The notes under the pieces were generated by a model. The model saw only the letters and a program-made list of their open reading frames with translations, did not search any database and had not been told where the DNA came from. From Alkalibaculum bacchi (GTDB lineage: Bacteria; Bacillota; Clostridia; Eubacteriales; Alkalibacteraceae): 26,837 bases of DNA. The position numbers were made by a program, and so were the translations under genes. Positions 14,087 to 22,180 of the stretch are shown in pieces. The stretch spans positions 1 to 26,837 of the forward strand of contig NZ_CALNCS010000063.1 of assembly GCF_937875145.1 (NCBI RefSeq), given 5' to 3'. Position 1 is the stretch's first letter. Each line of letters begins with the position of its first letter.

Positions 14087-15194
14087 ATGGATATGCAGGA
14101 GTATAAAAGAAGGTATAAAGAAGCAAATGAAATCTTTAAAGAATTGAGGGATTCACTTTGACTTGTCAAAGATAAAATTTGAAATTGATGAGTTAGAGCA
14201 AAAGATGAATGCTCCTGACTTTTGGAATGATCAGGAAAATGCTAAAAAAATACTAAAGCAATCTAGCGCTCTTAAACATAAATGGGAAAAAGTTGCTGGG
14301 CTTGAGAGCGAATTAGAGGATATTAGCCTACTAATAGAATTAATAGAGGAAAGCGAAGATAAAGATTTAGAGGAAGATTTGAAATCTTCTATGGACGAAC
14401 TAGAAAAAGCTATTGAAGAATTTAATCTAGAAACGCTATTAAGCGGTGAGTACGATGCTAATGACGTGATATTCTCCATACACCCTGGCGCTGGAGGAAC
14501 AGAGTCTCACGACTGGGCTGAAATGCTTCTTAGAATGTACTTGAGGTGGGCAGAGAAGAAAGGTTTTAAGGTTACAACCTTAGATTATCAGCCAGGAGAT
14601 GAAGCTGGAATAAAGAGTGTAACAGTATCAATAGAAGGAAATAATGCCTATGGGTATTTAAAAAGTGAAAAAGGTGTACATCGATTAGTTCGAATTTCTC
14701 CTTTTGATGCTTCCGGTAGAAGGCATACGTCCTTTGCCTCTGTAGATATTACACCTCAAATAGAAGAAGATAGTACTATAGAGATAGATACTGATGATTT
14801 AAGAATTGATACTTATAGATCTAGTGGGGCAGGTGGTCAACACGTCAATAAAACGGAGTCGGCCATTCGAATTACTCATATCCCTACAGGCATCGTCGTT
14901 CAATGCCAAAACGAACGCTCTCAGATCCAAAATAGAGAGACCGCTATGAAAATGTTATTAAGTAAGCTAGTAGAAATCAAAGAGAGAGAACACAAAGAAA
15001 AGATAGAAGATATCCAAGGAGAATACGGACAAATTGCTTGGGGAAATCAAATCAGATCCTATGTATTCCATCCGTACAGTATGGTCAAAGACCACCGTAC
15101 TAATGCAGAAACGGGAAATGTGCAAGCTGTTATGGACGGGGACTTGGACTTATTTATAAATGAATATCTGAGGAAAACAGCACTAGAAGATTAA
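14087..15194 (+). CDS. prfB: Peptide chain release factor 2, made through programmed +1 frameshift
   Basis: A short first frame (ATG 14087, GAGGTG upstream) of 24 codons ends at TGA 14159-14161. A +1 shift at CTT-TGA-C enters the long frame at GAC (14160) and gives 368 residues, the usual RF2 length. The protein reads UGA and UAA stop codons and triggers peptide release. Landmarks: GGTESHDWAEML in the central region, SPFDASGRRHTS (SPF stop-codon recognition tripeptide near residue 203), and SSGAGGQHVNKTESAIRITH with the catalytic GGQ near 248. A start at TTG 14163, which a simple ORF finder would choose, misses the real N-terminus. It is 13 nt after secA, followed by a hairpin terminator. Expression is autoregulated: low RF2 slows decoding of the in-frame UGA and favours the shift. 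Confidence 0.95.
14146..14162 (+). promoter_or_regulatory. RF2 programmed +1 frameshift site
   Basis: Slippery CTT (14156-14158) followed by TGA-C. The internal Shine-Dalgarno-like GAGGG (14146-14150) is 5 nt from CTT; the classical arrangement is AGGGGG 3 nt before CTT, so spacing here is looser. Confidence 0.85.
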
Positions 15195-15214
15195 GCGCGA
15201 ATAGAAACATGAAT

Positions 15215-15331
15215 TAGCCATCAACGGTCAGCAAGCAGCGACTAGTACAACAAGCTACCTACGGTAGTAAAAAGACCAAGAGCAATTCCCTGATATTGAC
15301 GGTTGGTGACTGATAGATGATGGCTATTTTT
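15215..15331 (+). terminator. Large stem-loop terminator after prfB
   Basis: TAGCCATCA (15215-15223) pairs with TGATGGCTA (15318-15326), with further partial pairing inside (GGTCA/TGAC) and a small CTACC/GGTAG hairpin. It ends in TTTTT (15326-15331). The arm and loop contain 7-bp CTAG-type units (around 15229-15263). Confidence 0.65.
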
Positions 15332-15350
15332 AATAAGGGAGTTTTACTAT

Positions 15351-17504
15351 TTGAATAAGATTATAGAACAAATTACAAAAGAGTTTAATATAAAAAGAAA
15401 CCAAGTCGAGACGACAATTAATCTCATCGACGAAGGAAATACGATCCCTTTTATTGCTAGATATCGTAAGGAAGCTACTGGGAATTTAGACGATGTTACT
15501 CTTCGTGAATTAGATGAAAGATTACTGTATTTAAGACATTTAGAAAAACGAAAAGAAGAAGTCATCCGCTCTATTGAAAATCAGGGCAAATTGACAGATG
15601 AACTAACTAAAAAAATTGAAATGGCGGGAATTCTACAAGAAGTTGAGGATTTATACCTTCCATATAAGCAAAAACGAAAGACTAGGGCGGTTATAGCTAG
15701 AGAATTGGGCTTAGAGCCACTAGCCACGCTTATTCGGTTACAAATATCCACAGATGAGGAGATTCTTCAAGAAGGTGAAAAATACATTGACCTTGAAAAG
15801 AAAATTGAAACTGGAGAAGACGCTGTAATCAAAGCTATGGATATTATAGCTGAGGATATATCTGATGAGGCAGAGTATCGTAAAAAGATTCGTGAATTAG
15901 TCTTTGAATATGGTTTTCTTACATCTATCTATTCCAAGAAATCACAGGAAGAGATTACAGAATTTGAGATGTACTACGATTTTTCTGAAAAAGTAAATAA
16001 AATTGCAAATCATCGAGTATTAGCAACGAATCGCGGAGAGAAAAAAGGCATATTAAATGTAAAGATTCAGATGGATGAAGAAAAAGTTTTACGGTATTTA
16101 AACAGCAAACTCTTAAATGAACACACAAATCAATTTATGATAGATGCTATAAAAGACTCTTATAAGAGACTTGTTTTTCCCTCAATAGAGCGAGAAATCC
16201 GTTCTACCCTTACTGAAGTGGCAGAAAAAGAAGCGATAAAGGTATTTGCCACTAATTTAAAGAACTACTTATTGCAGCCACCAGTAAAAGGTCGGGTGGT
16301 TTTAGGTTTTGATCCAGCTTTTCGTACAGGTTGCAAGCTAGCTGTTGTAGATGAATTTGGAGAACTTTTAGATACGGCTACGATCTATCCTACTGCTCCT
16401 GAGAATAAGATTGAAGAATCTGAAAAAACCCTTTTACGCCTTGTCAAAAACCACGCTATTACATTAATTGCTATAGGAAATGGAACGGCTTCTAGGGAAT
16501 CAGAAATTATTGTGGCAGATTTTATTAAGAAAAACAATTTAAAAGTAGAATACCTAGTAGTCAATGAAGCAGGAGCATCTGTGTATTCTGCATCAAAATT
16601 AGCCAATGAAGAATTTCCAGATATTAATGTATCTTTAAGAGGTGCTATTTCTATTGCTAGAAGGTTGCAAGATCCCTTAGCTGAATTAGTAAAGATCGAT
16701 CCAAAGCACATAGGAGTGGGACAATATCAACACGATGTAAATCAAAAAGAGCTTCAAAAATCATTAGATGGAGTCATTGAAGACGTGGTAAACAGCGTTG
16801 GAGTAGATATGAATACAGCGTCTGTGTCTCTCTTAAAAAATATTTCTGGTCTTAACAATACAACTGCTCAAAATATTATTGAATATAGAAGAGAAAACGG
16901 TCCTTTTACAAATAGAGCTACCATAAAAAAGGTAAAGAAGATTGGGAACAAGGCTTTCGAACAAGCGGCAGGCTTTTTAAGGATTTCAGAAGGCGAAAAT
17001 CCCTTAGATAATACAGCCGTACATCCAGAATCTTATGAAGATGCTATAAAGGTTTTAGATTATTTCAATTATAAAATTGAAGATATACGAACGAAATATT
17101 CTGAAATAGGTAAAGCCTTTAGTAATGTAAGTATAGAGCTACTCTCTAATGATTTGTCTATTGGAAAACTAACCCTTGTGGATATCCTAAAAGAAATTCA
17201 AAAACCAGGAAGAGATCCTCGAGATGAATTCGATAGACCAATCTTTAAGACAGAAGTAATGGAAGTAAAAGATCTTAAAGAAGGTATGGTATTGACAGGA
17301 ACGGTACGCAATGTAATTGACTTTGGTGCTTTTGTAGATATAGGAGTACATCAAGATGGATTAGTACACATTTCACAATTAAGCGATAAATTCGTCAAAA
17401 ACCCTATGGATGTAGTGGCAGTAGGCGATATTGTCAAAGTAAAAGTCATAGGAGTAGACGTAGAGAGAGGACGAATTTCACTAAGCATGAAGGGTGAACA
17501 GTAG
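15351..17504 (+). CDS. tex: Tex-family RNA-binding transcription accessory protein
   Basis: 717 residues from a TTG start with GGGAG at 15337-15341; no nearby ATG fits better. Domain order matches Tex: an N-terminal helical region (NRQVETTINLIDEGNTIPFIARYRKEATG at the start), YqgF/RNase H-like domain (about 318-440, GFDPAFRTGCKLAVV), a helix-hairpin-helix module (about 490-560, SGLNNTTAQNIIEYRRENGPF), and a C-terminal S1 RNA-binding domain (about 645-715, GTVRNVIDFGAFVDIGVHQDGLVHISQLS). Tex binds nucleic acid and is implicated in transcription fidelity and toxin-gene expression; its exact role is unsettled. Length is typical. The stop codon lies inside an 11-bp repeat array (17497-17529), and the promoter and riboswitch of ribU follow. 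Confidence 0.93.
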   Translation: MNKIIEQITKEFNIKRNQVETTINLIDEGNTIPFIARYRKEATGNLDDVTLRELDERLLYLRHLEKRKEEVIRSIENQGKLTDELTKKIEMAGILQEVEDLYLPYKQKRKTRAVIARELGLEPLATLIRLQISTDEEILQEGEKYIDLEKKIETGEDAVIKAMDIIAEDISDEAEYRKKIRELVFEYGFLTSIYSKKSQEEITEFEMYYDFSEKVNKIANHRVLATNRGEKKGILNVKIQMDEEKVLRYLNSKLLNEHTNQFMIDAIKDSYKRLVFPSIEREIRSTLTEVAEKEAIKVFATNLKNYLLQPPVKGRVVLGFDPAFRTGCKLAVVDEFGELLDTATIYPTAPENKIEESEKTLLRLVKNHAITLIAIGNGTASRESEIIVADFIKKNNLKVEYLVVNEAGASVYSASKLANEEFPDINVSLRGAISIARRLQDPLAELVKIDPKHIGVGQYQHDVNQKELQKSLDGVIEDVVNSVGVDMNTASVSLLKNISGLNNTTAQNIIEYRRENGPFTNRATIKKVKKIGNKAFEQAAGFLRISEGENPLDNTAVHPESYEDAIKVLDYFNYKIEDIRTKYSEIGKAFSNVSIELLSNDLSIGKLTLVDILKEIQKPGRDPRDEFDRPIFKTEVMEVKDLKEGMVLTGTVRNVIDFGAFVDIGVHQDGLVHISQLSDKFVKNPMDVVAVGDIVKVKVIGVDVERGRISLSMKGEQ

Positions 17505-17529
17505 TTAAACAGCAGTTCAACCATCGTTC
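17497..17529. repeat. 11-bp dyad array overlapping the tex stop codon
   Basis: Three contiguous units, AACAGTAGTTA, AACAGCAGTTC and AACCATCGTTC (starts 17497, 17508, 17519). The tex stop codon TAG (17502-17504) lies in the first. Confidence 0.75.
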
Positions 17530-17538
17530 GAAAAGGTG

Positions 17539-17567
17539 TTGCACTATTATGTAGAATATGTTATAGT
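17539..17567 (+). promoter_or_regulatory. Promoter of the FMN riboswitch-ribU unit
   Basis: TTGCAC (17539-17544), a 17-nt spacer and TATAGT (17562-17567), the latter with an upstream TG (extended -10). Confidence 0.7.
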
Positions 17568-17590
17568 TATCTCATAAAAGAATAATTAAA

Positions 17591-17700
17591 TTCTCAGGGC
17601 AGGGTGTAATTCCCGACCGGCGGTAAAGTCCGCGAGCCTTTTTAGGCTGACTTGGTGCAATTCCAAGACCGACAGTAAAGTCTGGATGAGAGAGGATTAG
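17591..17700 (+). promoter_or_regulatory. FMN riboswitch aptamer (RFN element)
   Basis: Contains the family's invariant blocks: AGGGCAGGGTG, AATTCCCGACCGGCGGTAAAGTC, a variable hairpin (GCCT..AGGC), CTTGGTGCAATTCCAAGACCGACAG and GGATGAGAGAGGA. TCTC and GAGA at its ends form P1. FMN binding would lower expression of the downstream transporter. Confidence 0.95.
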
Positions 17701-17762
17701 AGTTTTGTTTGTATTCTATTGAACTCGTCTAATAGCCCTTGAGAAATCAAGGGCTTTTCTTT
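17695..17762 (+). terminator. FMN riboswitch expression platform
   Basis: Terminator hairpin AGCCCTTGA-GAAA-TCAAGGGCT (17734-17755) followed by TTTTCTTT. A competing antiterminator pairs GATTAGAGTT (17695-17704) with AACTC..TCTAAT (about 17721-17733), leaving the first terminator arm partly occupied. This fits transcription attenuation, OFF with FMN. From 17763 to 17858 there is a further weak stem (around GCCAA/TTGGC) and the ribU ribosome site. Confidence 0.85.
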
Positions 17763-17858
17763 CGTGAACCAAAGAGCCAAGTGAAAGTGCAGCTTTTATT
17801 TGGCGAGTGGCTGATTAAAAATTTAATTATTCCAATTACAATTTAAGGAGGCTTTACT

Positions 17859-18446
17859 ATGGCTAGCAACAAGACAAAATATTTAATGAGAATAGCCGTT
17901 CTCAGTGCAATTGCGTTTATTTTAATGTACATCGATTTTCCTATCCCCATGTTATTTCCAGCTTTTTTAAAGTTTGATGTCAGCGATATACCTGCTATAT
18001 TAGGCGCTTTTTCAATGGGACCTGCAGCGGGAGCACTTATTGAAGTAATAAAGAATATCCTTCATTTTATTGTAAAAGGATCTGAGACAGGTGGCGTGGG
18101 GCAATTAGCAAATTTATTAACAGGCTGTGCCTGGATAATACCTATAGGATTTATCTATAAAAAGAATAAGACGAAAAAAAATGCAGTCATAGGTTTGGTT
18201 GTGGGAGCCATATCTATGATTATAGCTGCAGGGTTTATCAATTTTTATATAAATCTTCCATTCTATGAAAGCATGATGCCAATGGAAGCAATCGTAGGAA
18301 TGGGATCTGTAGTCAATCCAGCTATAAAAGATTATATTACGTTGATACTATATGGCATCACACCGTTTAATATTGTAAAAACATTATTAATATCCATACT
18401 AACAATGGCGATGTATAAAAAAGTATCCCCTATATTACATAAATAA
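17859..18446 (+). CDS. ribU: Riboflavin ECF transporter S component
   Basis: 195 residues; AAGGAGG precedes the ATG. About six membrane segments begin near residue 9. The N-terminal block with DFPIPM, FLKFDVSDIPAILGAF and GPAAGALIEVIKNILHF is characteristic of RibU-type substrate-binding S components. RibU binds riboflavin outside the cell and works with a shared energising module (EcfA, EcfA', EcfT), which is not in this window. The FMN riboswitch directly upstream independently supports riboflavin as substrate and predicts repression when FMN is plentiful. The gene is transcribed alone and ends at a GC-rich terminator shared with the convergent spore-protein gene. Confidence 0.93.
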   Translation: MASNKTKYLMRIAVLSAIAFILMYIDFPIPMLFPAFLKFDVSDIPAILGAFSMGPAAGALIEVIKNILHFIVKGSETGGVGQLANLLTGCAWIIPIGFIYKKNKTKKNAVIGLVVGAISMIIAAGFINFYINLPFYESMMPMEAIVGMGSVVNPAIKDYITLILYGITPFNIVKTLLISILTMAMYKKVSPILHK

Positions 18447-18466
18447 GATAGTCAGAACCTATAACG

Positions 18467-18489
18467 AAAGCGCCCACAAGGGCGCTTTA
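18467..18489. terminator. Convergent terminator between ribU and the SASP gene
   Basis: AAAGCGCCC (18467-18475), ACAA loop, GGGCGCTTT (18480-18488). Only short T runs follow on either strand, but the stem is strong and it lies between convergent genes. Confidence 0.75.
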
Positions 18490-18494
18490 TCTAT

Positions 18495-18680
18495 TTATTG
18501 ATTATTCATATTTTTTTCTTCGTAAGAACGAACCATTCTTTTAACCATTTCTCCACCGATGGAGCCAGCTTGCTTAGAAGTCAAATCTCCATTGTAGCCT
18601 TGTTTCAAATTGATGTTTAAATCATTAGCACATTCTTGTTTGAAATTTTCTAATCCTGCTTTTTGTTTTCTTCTACTCAT
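18495..18680 (-). CDS. Alpha/beta-type small acid-soluble spore protein
   Basis: 61 residues; AAGGAGG precedes the ATG on the minus strand. Carries the family core GYNGDLTSKQAGSIGGEMVKRMV (31-53, quoted here only as the conserved block), the SIGGEMVKRMV end being diagnostic. These proteins coat DNA in the dormant spore, protecting it from UV and heat, and are degraded on germination by the protease GPR. The usual GPR site reads Glu-Ile/Phe-Ala; here it is Gln-Glu-Cys-Ala (residues 15-18, FKQECANDL), an unusual Cys at the cleavage position. Expression in the forespore by sigma-G is expected from the family, but I could not find a clear sigma-G promoter. It shows the organism forms spores. Confidence 0.93.
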   Translation of the reverse strand: MSRRKQKAGLENFKQECANDLNINLKQGYNGDLTSKQAGSIGGEMVKRMVRSYEEKNMNNQ

Positions 18681-18948
18681 CTTTGTTGCCTCCTTTATTT
18701 GTTGGTGTAGTAATAGTTTGTATCTATTTGAAAAAAATAATCTGGTAATATTTTGCAGTATTGAATCAAAGATATAAAGAGATTTTTATTACAATTTTTG
18801 TAAATAATATGAAACAATAGATGAAATAAGTTTTTTTTAAAGCATAATATTGTTATAATACATATATGATTTGTTGAAAGATGAAAAATATTTAATAATT
18901 TATAAAATTTACTAAATGTTTTAATGAGAAGGGGCGGAGAATAGAAAA

Positions 18949-20664
18949 ATGGATAGAATAAACAAATTAGGACGAGAATTACTCATCTTTGATGGAGCTT
19001 TGGGGACAAGAATTCAAGCGGAGGCGCCAGAAGCTAAGGTTCCAGATGAGCTCAATATAACGAAACCAGAACTCATTCAAAAAATTCACAAAGAATATGT
19101 GCATGCTGGAGCAAATGTAATCACTACTAACACTTTTGGAGCCAATGATTTTAAGTTAAAGGGGAGCAATTATTCCATTGAAGAGATTATTACTGCAGGC
19201 GTTCATAATGCTATAGAAGTAGCAGAGGGTGCTTATGTGGCATTAGATATAGGACCTTTAGGAAAAATGATGGAGCCTATTGGAGATTTGACCTTTGATG
19301 AAGCGTATGAACAATTTAAAAAACAAGTTCTAGCTGGAAAGAAAGCAGGTTGTGATCTCATTATAATTGAGACGATGACGGATATTTCAGAAGCAAGAAT
19401 TGCCGTTTTAGCAGCAAAAGAAAATTCCGATTTACCAATTGTATGTACGATGACTTTTAACAAAAATGAAAAAACCATGTTTGGCGTAGATCCAGTGACG
19501 ATGGTAGCTGTATTAGAAGGTTTAAAGGTAGATGCTTTGGGTATTAATTGTTCCTTTGGGCCAGAACAATTGCTACCTATAGTTGAAAAGGTCGTGGCTT
19601 ATTCTTCTACACCAATTATCGTGCAGCCCAATGCTGGACTTCCAATCGTAGTGGATAATCAAACTCACTACGATATTGATGAAAAGACATTTGCTGAAAA
19701 CATGAGAAAAATGGTTCATATGGGAGTATCCATAGTTGGAGGGTGCTGTGGAACAACACCACTTCATATTGCTGAATGTAAAAAACAACTACAAAACGTG
19801 GAGTTAAATCCTCAAGAAAAGAAATGTTTTACCCTTGCAGCATCGCCAAGAAACCCTATCTTATTTGAGCAGACTATCATCATGGGTGAAGCCTTAGTTC
19901 CAACTGGAAGAAAGGAGTATACAGACGCCCTTTTGAATCAGGACGATTCTTTTTTCTATTCCGCTGCTAAAAAACAAAAAAAATGTGGGGCACAAATTAT
20001 TAATTTAAATGTCAGTGTTGCTGGAATTGATGAGATGGAGGCTATGCTCTGTGGAGTAGAAGAAATCGCTTCAAGTGTAGACGCACCACTTCAAATTGAT
20101 AGCATTCACGCTGAAATCATAGAAGCAGCTTTGCGAGCATATCCAGGGAAAGGAATCATTAATTCAGTCAATGGTACAGAGAATAGTATGAAGAAGATCT
20201 TCCCAATTGCCCAAAAATATGGTTCTTTAGTTATTGCAATGACTTTTGACGAAAGGGGAATTTGCGAAAAGGCCTCAGAAAGAGTTGAAATTGCTAAGAA
20301 GATTATTCAAAGGGCTTCAGAATATGGCATTGATAAAAAGGATATCATCGTAGACTGTCTGTCCCTTCCTGCCAAAACACACGGAGACAGTTTGATGGAG
20401 ACCCTAGAAGTAGTAGAAGAGGTAAAGAAACTAGGAGTAAAGACGATGTTAGGTGTTGCTAATGTGTCCTTTGGTTTACCTAAACGAAGGGTGCTAGATC
20501 GAACGTATTTTGCAATGGCTTTAGCCAAAGGTCTTGATGCAATCATGATGAGCGTATATGATAAAGATATGATTGAAACCATAGAAGCTTACAGAGTTTT
20601 TACAGGTGCAGACCCTAACGGCAAAGAATATACTGAAAAATATCGCCGTAATACTACGGAATAG
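18949..20664 (+). CDS. MetH-like methyltransferase: homocysteine and pterin domains only
   Basis: 571 residues; GGGGCGGAG precedes the ATG. Residues about 1-285 are the homocysteine-binding barrel: DGALGTR near the start, GINCSFGP with Cys201 and GGCCGTTP with Cys266/Cys267, the three zinc-binding Cys. Residues about 295-560 are the methyltetrahydrofolate-binding (pterin) barrel: GEALVPTGRKEY, INLNVSVAGIDEMEAM, LQIDS, INSVNG, MLGVANVSFGLPKR. The protein ends there, so the cobalamin-binding and reactivation domains of full MetH (1200 residues) and the cobalamin domain of most clostridial MetH (about 800) are absent. It therefore needs a separate corrinoid protein, or has a different methyl acceptor. 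No frame continuing into a B12 domain was found after 20664. A TATAAT at 18854-18859 may be its -10. Confidence 0.88.
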   Translation: MDRINKLGRELLIFDGALGTRIQAEAPEAKVPDELNITKPELIQKIHKEYVHAGANVITTNTFGANDFKLKGSNYSIEEIITAGVHNAIEVAEGAYVALDIGPLGKMMEPIGDLTFDEAYEQFKKQVLAGKKAGCDLIIIETMTDISEARIAVLAAKENSDLPIVCTMTFNKNEKTMFGVDPVTMVAVLEGLKVDALGINCSFGPEQLLPIVEKVVAYSSTPIIVQPNAGLPIVVDNQTHYDIDEKTFAENMRKMVHMGVSIVGGCCGTTPLHIAECKKQLQNVELNPQEKKCFTLAASPRNPILFEQTIIMGEALVPTGRKEYTDALLNQDDSFFYSAAKKQKKCGAQIINLNVSVAGIDEMEAMLCGVEEIASSVDAPLQIDSIHAEIIEAALRAYPGKGIINSVNGTENSMKKIFPIAQKYGSLVIAMTFDERGICEKASERVEIAKKIIQRASEYGIDKKDIIVDCLSLPAKTHGDSLMETLEVVEEVKKLGVKTMLGVANVSFGLPKRRVLDRTYFAMALAKGLDAIMMSVYDKDMIETIEAYRVFTGADPNGKEYTEKYRRNTTE

Positions 20665-20764
20665 GTATAGCTCCTGATAGTAGATTATAAGATAAGCTCA
20701 GAAATTTATATGTTTCATACTCAACATTCTTAGTATAAAAATTAGCGAATAAAGCAGGGGAAAT

Positions 20765-20815
20765 GACCCAAAGGGAATACCACAGCACTAGGGTCTAACG
20801 ACTAGTGACTAGAAA
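20765..20815 (+). repeat. Dispersed GACCC/GAATACC repeat, copy 3 of 3
   Basis: GACCCAAAGGGAATACCACAG followed by four 7-bp units CTAGGGT, CTAACGA, CTAGTGA, CTAGAAA (20788-20815). It lies between metH and tsaE, ahead of the tsaE ribosome site. Confidence 0.7.
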
Positions 20816-20844
20816 GCTTTCGGCTAAAAAAGAAAGGAGAACAA

Positions 20845-21288
20845 ATGAAAATAAACAGCAAGTCGTCAGAGGAAACGTATGAGTTTGGATTTGCTTTAGG
20901 CAAAAAACTCCTTCCTGGCTCTATTGTGTGTATCGAAGGTGAAATGGGAGCTGGCAAGACCGCATTATCCCAGGGAATTATTCGAGGTTTAGGCGTAGAA
21001 GACAAGTATATAACGAGCCCTACCTATACATTAGTCAACGAATATCATCTAGATGATTATGTCGTTTATCACTTTGATATTTATAGAGTAAGTGATTACG
21101 ATGAATTATCTGCAATGGGTTTTGAGGAGTACATCCGAGATGACAGTGTGGTTATTATTGAGTGGGCAGATATTATTGTTCATGAGCTACCACATAAAAA
21201 GATATGGATTACCCTAAATAAGGCAGAAGATTTTAATAAGAGAATTCTTGTTCTTGAAGGCTTAGAGTATTATGACATCCATTTATAA
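20845..21288 (+). CDS. tsaE: tRNA N6-threonylcarbamoyladenosine biosynthesis ATPase TsaE
   Basis: 147 residues; AAAGGAG precedes the ATG. Walker A GEMGAGKT (32-39) in a small P-loop fold, followed by the TsaE signature SPTYTLVNEY (57-66), the HFDIYR strand (about 73-78) and a late IIEWAD (about 110-115). TsaE is the ATPase that, with TsaB, TsaC/Sua5 and TsaD, makes the t6A37 modification of tRNAs reading ANN codons. tsaB follows after 26 nt, the usual pairing; tsaC and tsaD are not in this window. The spacer to tsaB is a 7-bp tandem array. Confidence 0.95.
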   Translation: MKINSKSSEETYEFGFALGKKLLPGSIVCIEGEMGAGKTALSQGIIRGLGVEDKYITSPTYTLVNEYHLDDYVVYHFDIYRVSDYDELSAMGFEEYIRDDSVVIIEWADIIVHELPHKKIWITLNKAEDFNKRILVLEGLEYYDIHL

Positions 21289-21311
21289 AGTATAACGTAG
21301 AAAGTAGGAAT
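21284..21311. repeat. 7-bp tandem array between tsaE and tsaB
   Basis: Units TATAAAG, TATAACG, TAGAAAG, TAGGAAT run from the tsaE stop codon to 3 nt before the tsaB ATG. The AGGA in the last unit is the only visible ribosome site for tsaB, so repeat sequence may set its translation rate. Confidence 0.7.
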
Positions 21312-21314
21312 ATT

Positions 21315-22022
21315 ATGAAAGTATTGGCATTAGATACTGCAACTGTAGTTGCAACAGTTGCAATAGCAGATGAAGAAAAACTATATAGTGAAATTACCAT
21401 ACATTCTAAGAAAAAAAATCATTCAGAAAGGCTTATGCTTCTAATCCAGGAGGTGCTAAAAAATTCAGGTTTAGAACTTCATGAGGTAGACGTATTTAGT
21501 TGTACAGTAGGACCAGGCTCTTTTACAGGGCTTAGAATTGCGATAGCTACGATTAAGGGATTAGCCCAAAGTTTAAATAAACCAGTTATCCCTTTATCCA
21601 CATTAGAAGCTTTAGCATATAATCTGCCTTCTTGCAAGGAAATCATATGCCCTATTATTGATGCACAAAGAGATCAAGTATACACTTGTTTTTATGAATG
21701 GACAAAAGAAGGTTTACAAGCATTGACTCAAGAATCTGTGTATTCTATTGATGAACTTTTAAATACCATTGCAGGCCAAGGAAAAGAAGTGGTTTTATTA
21801 GGGGATGGTGTAAAAAAGATCCCCTCTGAAGCTCTAGAAAAATATAAAAATTTACTAAAAGTAGCCCCAGTATCTAGTAGAATGCCAAAGGCTTCTTCTC
21901 TAGCTAGTTTGTCATTAGATCTTGCTAAAAAAGGAGAAACCACCACTTACTCCAATCTGGAACCAAACTATATGCGAAAATCCCAAGCGGAAATGCAGAT
22001 GGAGATGAAAAAACAAAAATAG
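21315..22022 (+). CDS. tsaB: t6A biosynthesis dimerisation subunit TsaB
   Basis: 235 residues, normal for the family. N-terminal ASKHA-type fold: MKVLALDTAT at the start, then HSERLMLLIQEVL (about 36-48), VDVFSCTVGPGSFTGLRIAIATIKGLA (about 57-83) with the conserved GPGSFTGLR, and STLEALAY (about 95-102). TsaB is the inactive paralogue of TsaD that holds the TsaD-TsaE complex together. The ribosome site is weak and lies inside a repeat array. In many Firmicutes rimI and tsaD follow; here a terminator (22055-22084) and an unrelated operon come next, so tsaD must be elsewhere. Confidence 0.94.
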   Translation: MKVLALDTATVVATVAIADEEKLYSEITIHSKKKNHSERLMLLIQEVLKNSGLELHEVDVFSCTVGPGSFTGLRIAIATIKGLAQSLNKPVIPLSTLEALAYNLPSCKEIICPIIDAQRDQVYTCFYEWTKEGLQALTQESVYSIDELLNTIAGQGKEVVLLGDGVKKIPSEALEKYKNLLKVAPVSSRMPKASSLASLSLDLAKKGETTTYSNLEPNYMRKSQAEMQMEMKKQK

Positions 22023-22025
22023 CTA

Positions 22026-22084
22026 CTAGTAATCAGCGTCTAGCGATCATCATATTGGCTATTTGGGGTAGCCAAAGTTTTTTC
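22026..22084 (+). terminator. tsaB terminator preceded by CTAG heptads
   Basis: 7-bp units CTAGTAA, TCAGCGT, CTAGCGA (22026-22046) are followed by hairpin TTGGCTA/TAGCCAA (22055-22061 with 22069-22075) and a GTTTTTTC tail. Confidence 0.7.
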
Positions 22085-22180
22085 ATTACCTAGAGGCTAG
22101 TTCGTTTTTTGTTCAACCTACTTTGTTAAGACAATCAAGTTTTTTACCTATTTCAAAAAATCAGAACATAACATTAAGGG

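Noticed and set aside
20665..20844. Continuation of metH into a cobalamin-binding domain by frameshift
   Set aside because: The downstream bases hold a dispersed repeat and multiple stops in all forward frames, with no B12-binding motif.
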